A stretch of 6,238 bases of DNA from Pseudomonadota bacterium (GTDB lineage Bacteria > Pseudomonadota > Alphaproteobacteria > Rhizobiales > Methylopilaceae). Of this stretch, positions 1 to 5,162 are shown piece after piece. The DNA lies in NCBI GenBank assembly GCA_023389135.1, contig JAEWEX010000168.1:1-6238 (forward strand), given 5' to 3'. Every line of letters begins with the position of its first letter. Position 1 is the stretch's first letter. The position numbers and the translations under genes are program-made. The notes beneath the pieces were generated by a model. The model ran no database searches. It saw only the letters and a list, made by a program, of their open reading frames with translations, and had not been told where the DNA came from.

Positions 1-643
1 GGTAGGTCCCGTGGGGCACGTCCGCGCCGGCGGCGAGGCGGCGCGCGAGGCAGGCGATGGCCGCCGCGAGGTCGTCCACGGAGGTGGGGGACGCCGCGCG
101 GTCGGTCACCGCCTCCACCGCCTCGCCGCGAATCAGCCGCTCGGTGAGCGCGCGCACGAAGCAGGGCCGGTCGACCCCGTGCAGCCAGGCGGTGCGCAGG
201 ATGACGTGGCGCCGGTTGGCGGCGCGCACCAGCGCCTCGCCCTCGGCCTTGGTCTCGCCATAGCGGTTGACCGGCCTGACGGGCGCGTCCTCGCCATAGG
301 GCGTGGTGGCCTCGCCGTCGAACACGAAGTCGGTGGAAACGTGGATGATGGCCGCCTCCACGTCGCCGGCGGCGTCGGCGGCGATGCCCGCGCCGTCGGC
401 GTTGGCGGCCCGCGCCGCCTCCGGCCGCTCCTCGGCCTTGTCCACGCCCGCGAAGGCCGCGGCGTTGACCACCACCTTCGGCCGCGCCGCCGCCATCAGC
501 GCGCGCAGGCCGCGCCCGTCGGTGACGTCCAGCGCCATGCGCGGCGGGGCGATGGCGGTGACCCCCGCCGAGGCGAAGGCGCGCGCCAGCGCGTGGCCCA
601 GCAGGCCGTTGCCGCCGAGGATGATGGCCTGGGGCCAGCTCAT
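1..643 (-). CDS. rfbD: dTDP-4-dehydrorhamnose reductase, C-terminus cut by window edge
   Basis: This enzyme (RmlD) carries out the last step of dTDP-L-rhamnose synthesis: NAD(P)H-dependent reduction of dTDP-4-dehydro-L-rhamnose in the cytoplasm. The frame opens at ATG 643 and stays open to the window edge, giving 214 residues of a family that is usually about 290-300. Visible features are the Rossmann glycine motif GGNGLLG (residues 10-16), the NAAAFAGVDKAE segment (60-71), STDFVFDG (103-110, family STDYVFDG) and the SDR pair Y128/K132 in YGETK. A late SPTSVDDLA segment (185-193) matches the family's G.PT...DLA signature. The sequence stops just after HGTY, where the family usually reads GTYH, so roughly 75-85 residues are missing. 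The start overlaps the rfbB stop as ATGA (640-643), and the Shine-Dalgarno is weak, so translation is probably coupled to rfbB. Identity is firm; the exact end cannot be seen. Confidence 0.92.
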   Translation of the reverse strand, partial: MSWPQAIILGGNGLLGHALARAFASAGVTAIAPPRMALDVTDGRGLRALMAAARPKVVVNAAAFAGVDKAEERPEAARAANADGAGIAADAAGDVEAAIIHVSTDFVFDGEATTPYGEDAPVRPVNRYGETKAEGEALVRAANRRHVILRTAWLHGVDRPCFVRALTERLIRGEAVEAVTDRAASPTSVDDLAAAIACLARRLAAGADVPHGTY

Positions 644-1683
644 GCGGTCAGCCCCAGCCGCTCGCCGCCATAAGAGGTGGCGCGGATGCGCCGCCACCAG
701 CCGGCATTCTCCAGGTACCAGCGCACGGTCGAGGCGAGCGCCGAGGCGAAGTCGTGCCGCGGCCGCCACCCCAGCGCGTCGCGCGTGCGGCTGTCGTCCA
801 TGGCGTAGCGGCGGTCGTGCCCCGGGCGGTCCGGCACCGTGCGCACCAGCATGCGCCGGCTGCCGCGCGCGTCCGGCAGCAGGGCGTCGACCGTGTCGCA
901 GATCGCCTCCACCACCTCGCGATTGGTGCGGTCCCCGCCGGCGCCGATCGGCCAGCAGCCGCCGGCGGGCCCGGCCGTCGCGGCCAGGATGGCGCGCGCG
1001 TGGTCGTCCACATGCAGCCATTCGCGGCGGTTCAGCCCGTCGCCGTAGAGCGGCAGCGGCCGGCGCTCCATGGCGGCGATGGTCATGAGCGGCACCAGCT
1101 TCTCCGGGAACTGCCAGGGCCCGAGCGTGTTGCAGCCGCGGGTGATGGAAACCGGCAGGCCGTAGGTGCGGCCCCAGGCGCGGACCAGGTGGTCGGCCCC
1201 GGCCTTGGAGGCGGCGTAGGGGGAATTCGGCAGGATCGGCGAGCGGTCGCCGAAGGCGGGCTCCCCGTCCTCCAGGCTTCCGAACACCTCGTCGGTGGAC
1301 ACCAGGTGGAACCGGACGCCGGTGCGCGGCCGCGCCGCCCAGTGCGCGCGCGCCGCCTCGAGCATGGCGAATGTGCCGAGCATATTGGTCTCCACGAACG
1401 CGGCCGGCCCGTCGATGGAGCGGTCCACATGGGTTTCCGCGGCGGCATGGATCACCAAGTCGGGGTCGAACCCCGCGAGGATCTGCGCCATGGACGCCCG
1501 GTCGCGGATGTCCGCCTGGACGAGGCCGTAGCGGCCGCGGTCGAGCCCTGGGGGGCAAGGCTCGGCCACGGCCGCATAGCCGAGACGGTCGACGTTCAGG
1601 ACACGCCAGTCCGTCTCGGCGAGGATGAGGCGGATCACCGCCGATCCGATGAAGCCCGAGCCGCCCGTGACGATCACGCGCAT
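640..1683 (-). CDS. rfbB: dTDP-glucose 4,6-dehydratase
   Basis: RmlB is the second enzyme of dTDP-L-rhamnose synthesis. It dehydrates dTDP-D-glucose to dTDP-4-dehydro-6-deoxy-glucose using tightly bound NAD+. The protein has 347 residues, close to the family's usual ~350. Visible features are the Rossmann motif TGGSGFIGS (6-14), HAAAETHVDRS (79-89), the catalytic triad motif STDEVFG with T130/D131/E132, and Y156/K160 in the YxxxK motif. Further matches are FPEKLVPL (192-199), REWLHVDDHARA (220-231) and DRPGHDRRYAMD (285-296), typical of this dehydratase. ATG 1683 is chosen because it begins right at the Rossmann strand and has a good Shine-Dalgarno six bases upstream; the frame stays open further upstream only as read-through over rfbC. 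It overlaps the rfbC end by 10 bases and the rfbD start by ATGA. Several normally conserved positions differ: TRGCNTLGPW (181-190) instead of the usual TR.SNNYGPY, and VDRLGYA instead of .DKLTYAG. It looks like a divergent branch with an intact catalytic core. Confidence 0.94.
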   Translation of the reverse strand: MRVIVTGGSGFIGSAVIRLILAETDWRVLNVDRLGYAAVAEPCPPGLDRGRYGLVQADIRDRASMAQILAGFDPDLVIHAAAETHVDRSIDGPAAFVETNMLGTFAMLEAARAHWAARPRTGVRFHLVSTDEVFGSLEDGEPAFGDRSPILPNSPYAASKAGADHLVRAWGRTYGLPVSITRGCNTLGPWQFPEKLVPLMTIAAMERRPLPLYGDGLNRREWLHVDDHARAILAATAGPAGGCWPIGAGGDRTNREVVEAICDTVDALLPDARGSRRMLVRTVPDRPGHDRRYAMDDSRTRDALGWRPRHDFASALASTVRWYLENAGWWRRIRATSYGGERLGLTA

Positions 1684-2279
1684 CGGCGATCCTCCGTCTC
1701 CAGGCCAAGCGCGGCGACCAGCGCCTCGCGGGCTTCCGCCAGCGTCGGCAGGCCGGCGTCGCGCTCGCTGATGCGGGCGTCGGCGGCGGCGACCGGCCAC
1801 TCGATGCCCAGCGCCGGGTCGCGCCAGTTGATGCCGAGTTCGGCCGCGGGCGCGTAGGGCGCGTCGACCTTGTAGGCGACGCGGGTGAAGGGGCGGGTGG
1901 TGCAGAAGCCGTGGGCGAAGCCCGGCGGCACGTAGAGATGGGCGCCGTCCGCCATGCTCAGCGTCACCACGACGTGCCGGCCGAAGGTGGCCGACCACGG
2001 CCGCACATCGACAACGACGTCGACGATCTCGCCGGACAGCACGCGGACGATCTTGGCCTGCACGGCCTCGCCGCCCTGCAGGTGCAGGCCCCGCACCGTG
2101 CCGATGCGGCGCGAGAAGCTTTCGTTGTCCTGGGCGATTTCGAAGGAGATGCCGGCGGCCTCCAGCGTCTTGCGGTTGAACACCTCGGTGAAGTGGCCGC
2201 GGTCGTCCTGGCGCGCCTCCGGCGTCATGAGGAGCGGGCCGGGCAGCGGCAGGCGGCGGATGCGCAGTGCGGTCGCCAT
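1674..2279 (-). CDS. rfbC: dTDP-4-dehydrorhamnose 3,5-epimerase
   Basis: RmlC epimerises dTDP-4-dehydro-6-deoxy-glucose at C3 and C5, the third step to dTDP-L-rhamnose. It is a cupin-fold cytoplasmic enzyme, usually a dimer. The 201 residues slightly exceed the common 180-190, mostly through a C-terminal tail after residue 180. Diagnostic motifs are DDRGHFTEVF (25-34), RGLHLQ (63-68) with the expected general-base H66, QAKIVRV (74-80) with K76, and DVRPWSATFG (91-100). PPGFAHGF (118-125) with H123, the YK.D..Y.P region (136-144) with Y136 and Y142, GINWRDPALGIEWP (149-162), and ISERDAGLPTL (170-180) with D174, the likely partner of the catalytic histidine, follow in order. ATG 2279 lies two bases after the stop of the upstream gene, with only a weak G-rich ribosome site, so reinitiation after that gene is likely. 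The last 10 bases overlap rfbB. Identity is secure. Confidence 0.96.
   Translation of the reverse strand: MATALRIRRLPLPGPLLMTPEARQDDRGHFTEVFNRKTLEAAGISFEIAQDNESFSRRIGTVRGLHLQGGEAVQAKIVRVLSGEIVDVVVDVRPWSATFGRHVVVTLSMADGAHLYVPPGFAHGFCTTRPFTRVAYKVDAPYAPAAELGINWRDPALGIEWPVAAADARISERDAGLPTLAEAREALVAALGLETEDRRCA
1690..1695 (-). promoter_or_regulatory. ribosome binding site of rfbB
   Basis: GGAGGA, the strongest Shine-Dalgarno in the window, lies six bases before ATG 1683 and inside the 3' end of rfbC. It shows that the 10-base overlap start is the real one, directly at the Rossmann strand. Confidence 0.8.
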
Positions 2280-2281
2280 GG

Positions 2282-3043
2282 TCAGATCCCCACCGCGAGG
2301 GAGGCGATGACGCCGGCGGCGACCCCGCCCAGCGCCGCGAACACCAGCATCAGCGGCTTGAGCTGGGTGGTGTCGCGTTCGCCCAGTTCCTTGAGGCGGA
2401 CGTCGAAGCCGGCCAGCGCCCCGTCGAACCGCACGAGGAAGACCTCGAGATCGCCGAGCCGGCGGGCGGTGTCCTCCTGGCCCTTGCGGGCAGCGTCCAC
2501 GGCCACCGCCACGCCGTCCTCGCTGAGCGCAAGCTGCTCCATGCGCTTGGTGGTGTCGCGCAGCGCCTGGGCCGCCTCGCGCTGGCCCGACAGCGTCTGG
2601 CGCTGGGCGGCGACCAGAAGGTCGAGCCGCTCCAGCACCCGGGCCATGGGCGCGGCGACCGCGGCTTCCGCCGCCCGCTCGTCGGCGCTGGGGTGGCGCA
2701 GCGCGGTCTGGTCGCCGGTGGTGGGCGACACGGCGACCACGGTCAGCTTCGCGGCCGCCGCCGCGGCCTCCGGCGCCAGCGCGATGTCGAAGGCGTAGCC
2801 GCCGTCGCCGATGCCGTTGCGCCGGAGGTCGATGCGCGGGCGTTCGGCCCTGGTGGCCGCGATCTCGCGACCCTCCAGCAGGACGCGCACGTTCATCCGG
2901 TCGGAGGGCCGGGCGCGGTCCCAGACCCAGCCGAACAGCCGGCCGCCGTCGATGGCGTCGACCCGCCCCTGCAGCGTGACTTCGGCGGCTTCGCCCGCGG
3001 TGGCGGGGGCGGGCACGGCGGTGAGGTTTTCTGCGAGCGACAT
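2282..3043 (-). CDS. unrecognised tail-anchored protein: GW.xD-type domain, coiled coil, C-terminal membrane helix
   Basis: I cannot assign a function to this 253-residue protein. Residues about 22-107 form a beta-rich domain with the pattern GRVDAIDG..LFGWVWD (26-42), then a strand with LLEGREIAATRA (55-66), RIDLRRNGIGDGGYAFDIAL (70-89) and a final strand. From memory, this GW.xD...R.DL...G.GDG..F pattern occurs as an accessory domain in large alphaproteobacterial glycosyltransferases and surface-glycan proteins; its exact role is unknown to me. Residues about 131-222 are charged, alanine/leucine-rich and likely helical, with heptad-like spacing that suggests a coiled coil. Residues 230-252 are a hydrophobic helix (LMLVFAALGGVAAGVIASLA) ending at the C-terminus, and there is no signal peptide. 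A cytoplasmic protein anchored by its tail is the simplest reading. ATG 3043 follows a clear Shine-Dalgarno; the frame is open further upstream only as read-through over the glycosyltransferase gene. It sits 14 bases after the GT4 stop and 2 before rfbC. A tether or scaffold for the glycan enzymes is inference. Confidence 0.85.
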   Translation of the reverse strand: MSLAENLTAVPAPATAGEAAEVTLQGRVDAIDGGRLFGWVWDRARPSDRMNVRVLLEGREIAATRAERPRIDLRRNGIGDGGYAFDIALAPEAAAAAAKLTVVAVSPTTGDQTALRHPSADERAAEAAVAAPMARVLERLDLLVAAQRQTLSGQREAAQALRDTTKRMEQLALSEDGVAVAVDAARKGQEDTARRLGDLEVFLVRFDGALAGFDVRLKELGERDTTQLKPLMLVFAALGGVAAGVIASLAVGI

Positions 3044-3050
3044 GGCGTCG

Positions 3051-3055
3051 TCTCC
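3051..3055 (-). promoter_or_regulatory. ribosome binding site of the tail-anchored protein gene
   Basis: GGAGA lies seven bases before ATG 3043, in the 14-base gap after the GT4 stop. This is the only real intergenic gap in the window. The site decides between the 253-residue product and a false 525-codon read-through of the same frame. Confidence 0.75.
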
Positions 3056-3057
3056 GG

Positions 3058-4317
3058 TCAGGCGGCCTTGGCCGCGGGCTTGAGGGTGCGGAACAGGGTC
3101 AGGTGGTGGCGCGCCACGGCGTCGATGGTGGCAGGCGCGCGGATGCCGGCGACCAGCCGGCGCCACAGGCCGCCATCCTCCATGGCCCGGCTCATGGCGC
3201 GGGCGAGGCCGGCGGCGTCGCCGGGCGGCGCCAGCAGGCCGTTGACGCCGTCCCGGACCATCTCGGCCATGCCGCCGATGCCGCTGGCGATCACCGGGCG
3301 GCGATGCAGATGAGCCTCCTGGATCACCAGCGGCGCGTTCTCCCACCAGGTGGAGGGCGTCACCACCCAGTCCACCTCGGCCATCAGGGCCGGCAGGTCG
3401 TCGCGCGCATAGGGGCCGAAGCGCATGGCCTGCGGCTCGGCCTCGGCGGCCAGCCGCTCGTAGTCCTTCAGGAACGCCTCGCCCTGGAACGGCGCGCCGC
3501 CGTGGATGCGCAGCTCGAAGTCGAGCCCGGCATCGGCCAGCCGCCGCGAGGCCTGGAGCAGGGTGGTGATCCCCTTCCACGGGTTGAGGTTGCCGAAATA
3601 GCCGAACACCGGCCGCCGCCCGTCGGGGGAGGGACGGTGTGGCGCGGGCGGCGCCAGCGGCCGGCCGTTGGGCACCACCTCGATGCGGTCGCCGTCGAGC
3701 CCCCACGCCACATAGCGCTCCTTGAGGAAGGCGCTGGGCGAGACGAAGCGGTCCACCGCGCGGAACATGGTCTTCAGATGCTGCTCGCGCAGCCGCATGC
3801 GGTCGGCGCCGACGTCCGGAAGGCAGGCGCACAGCCGGCCGGGCGTGAAGGCCGCGCACGGGCCCTCGCCGCCGGGGCGCATCAGCAGGCCGTCATGCGC
3901 GCAGATCGGGTAGTAGTCGTGCAGCGTCATGACGATGCGCGCCTGAGGCAGCACCCGGCGCACGATGAACGGGAACTCGGCGCCTACCAGCAGCAGGTGG
4001 TGGATGTGGACGATGTCCGGGCGGAAGTCCCGCAGCAGCGTCTCCATGTCCGGCGTGGTGCCGTAGAGGTCGATCTGGCTCATGAAGAACCGGTCGAAAT
4101 GCCCGGCCCACATCAGCACCTCGTCGCCGGCATCGCCGATGGCCTGGAAGCTGGTGCCGGGCCGCGGCTCGCGATGCAGCCGGTTTGTGGCGCCCAGGAA
4201 CAGCGCCTCCGCGCCTGCGCGCTGATAGGCGCGGAACAGGTCGTGGGCGAAGATCTCGGTGCCGCCGGGATGCAGGTCGGGATGGTTGTGCGCCACGACC
4301 AGGATGCGCTCGGTCAT
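3058..4317 (-). CDS. GT4-type glycosyltransferase (GT-B fold)
   Basis: This 419-residue protein is a retaining GT-B glycosyltransferase that would transfer a sugar from a nucleotide donor to a growing surface glycan on the cytoplasmic side of the membrane. The N-terminal Rossmann half begins ILVVAHNHPDLHPGGTE (5-21), with the glycine-rich acceptor loop, followed by DIVHIHH (101-107) and LHDYYPIC (132-139). The C-terminal half has FGYFGNLNPWKG (238-249) with K248 at the usual donor-phosphate position, and PSTWWENAPLVIQEA (321-335), which contains the EX7E motif as E326/E334. RPVIASGIGGMAEMVRDGVNGLL (340-362) is the standard donor-domain tail. Cysteines 139, 154, 163 and 165 cluster between the two halves. 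No signal peptide or membrane segment is seen. The ATG overlaps the methyltransferase stop (4314-4317) and follows a GGGAG ribosome site. Donor and linkage cannot be read from sequence; rhamnosyl transfer is possible because rml genes follow. Confidence 0.9.
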   Translation of the reverse strand: MTERILVVAHNHPDLHPGGTEIFAHDLFRAYQRAGAEALFLGATNRLHREPRPGTSFQAIGDAGDEVLMWAGHFDRFFMSQIDLYGTTPDMETLLRDFRPDIVHIHHLLLVGAEFPFIVRRVLPQARIVMTLHDYYPICAHDGLLMRPGGEGPCAAFTPGRLCACLPDVGADRMRLREQHLKTMFRAVDRFVSPSAFLKERYVAWGLDGDRIEVVPNGRPLAPPAPHRPSPDGRRPVFGYFGNLNPWKGITTLLQASRRLADAGLDFELRIHGGAPFQGEAFLKDYERLAAEAEPQAMRFGPYARDDLPALMAEVDWVVTPSTWWENAPLVIQEAHLHRRPVIASGIGGMAEMVRDGVNGLLAPPGDAAGLARAMSRAMEDGGLWRRLVAGIRAPATIDAVARHHLTLFRTLKPAAKAA

Positions 4318-5162
4318 GCCGCTCTCCCGGGCTTGGTGGCCACGATGACGTCCTGGTAGTGGTCGGCCGCCCGCCCGCGCCAGTGGCCGAGGCTGGTCGC
4401 GACCGGTATCAGGCCGGCCGCCGCAAGCGTCGCCTCAAGGAAGCCTTCGTCGAAGCCCACCGCGCCGAGCGGCGCGGCCGGATCGGCGTACCAGGCGGGG
4501 CCGTCTCCGGCGCGGCGGAAGCCCAGGCGCGGGTCGCGGCCCGACGCTTCCACCGCCCCGCGCCCGATGACGAAGGCTGTCATGAACAGCCGGCCGCCGG
4601 GCGCCAGCAGCCGCGCGATCTCGCGGGCATAGGCGCCGACCTCGTCCGGAGGCAGGTGGGTCGCCACCGACACCATCGCCGCGAAGTCGAAGCTTTCCTC
4701 GCGATGGGCCAGCGCGACCTCGATGCCGGCGAGGTGGCCGTCCGGATTGTAGAGCGCGTGGCGGATGTCGAGATGCTGGAAACGGAACCGGGGATAGACC
4801 GGCGTGATGGCCTGCGCGCACCAGCCGATGCCCTCCGCCACGGGATCGAACCCCTCGTACGAACCCGCCTCCGGGTCCAGATACTGCGTCAGCGGCACCG
4901 CCATGCGGCCGATGCCGCAGCCGATGTCCAACACGCGGTCGGTGGGCCGCAGGCCGCCGATGCGGACGAAATGGCCGAGGAACTCCGCGCCGATGGTTCG
5001 GTAGTCGCCGTCGCCCACGAACACCGTCTCCGCGGCCGGGGCCGGCAGGAAGCGGTTGCCGCGGATCGCCTGGCACAGCGCGTCGAGCCGGGCGCTCTCC
5101 ATCTCGGCGAGGCGGGGCGGCGGCGTGCGGGTGCCGGCGTGCAGCGCCACGACCTCGCTCAT
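4314..5162 (-). CDS. class I SAM-dependent methyltransferase
   Basis: This 282-residue soluble protein has the class I methyltransferase layout. Motif I is VLDIGCGIGRMA (77-88), the SAM-binding glycine loop. Next comes YEGFDP (102-107), with D106 at the end of strand 2 where the ribose hydroxyls are usually held, then FRFQHLDIRHALYNPDG (126-142). FDFAAMVSVATHLPPDEV (158-175) is the motif IV region, and LLAPGGRLFMT (185-195) is the strand with the post-motif turn. An N-terminal helical region (about 1-70) precedes the core. This form is common in polysaccharide and surface-glycan clusters, so O-methylation of a sugar or of the glycan end is a reasonable inference; the acceptor is unknown. ATG 5162 is supported by GGGAGG eight bases upstream and by the ATGA overlap with the GT2 stop. 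The frame is open further upstream only as read-through over that gene. The stop overlaps the next glycosyltransferase as ATGA. Confidence 0.88.
   Translation of the reverse strand: MSEVVALHAGTRTPPPRLAEMESARLDALCQAIRGNRFLPAPAAETVFVGDGDYRTIGAEFLGHFVRIGGLRPTDRVLDIGCGIGRMAVPLTQYLDPEAGSYEGFDPVAEGIGWCAQAITPVYPRFRFQHLDIRHALYNPDGHLAGIEVALAHREESFDFAAMVSVATHLPPDEVGAYAREIARLLAPGGRLFMTAFVIGRGAVEASGRDPRLGFRRAGDGPAWYADPAAPLGAVGFDEGFLEATLAAAGLIPVATSLGHWRGRAADHYQDVIVATKPGRAA
4324..4328 (-). promoter_or_regulatory. ribosome binding site of the GT4 glycosyltransferase gene
   Basis: GGGAG lies six bases before ATG 4317, within the end of the methyltransferase gene. Together with the ATGA overlap it fixes the start. 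Confidence 0.65.

Noticed and set aside
1684..1998. N-terminal extension of rfbB by about 105 residues in the open frame.
   Set aside because: The extension reads through rfbC in another frame. The Rossmann motif begins right after ATG 1683, which has a strong Shine-Dalgarno.
2282..3043. The tail-anchored protein as a Wzz-type chain-length regulator.
   Set aside because: Wzz proteins have two membrane helices flanking a periplasmic domain and a proline-rich segment near the second. This protein has only one helix, at the extreme C-terminus.
3044..3859. Extension of the tail-anchored protein to 525 residues.
   Set aside because: The extra part is an out-of-frame reading of the GT4 gene, low in complexity and Arg/Ala-rich. 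ATG 3043 has a proper ribosome site.
2267..4359. Long plus-strand open frames, 348 codons at 2267-3313 and 418 codons at 3103-4359.
   Set aside because: They run antisense to well-supported minus-strand genes. Their products are rich in Arg, Gly, Ala and His with no recognisable motif, which is the expected artefact of high-GC third positions on the opposite strand.
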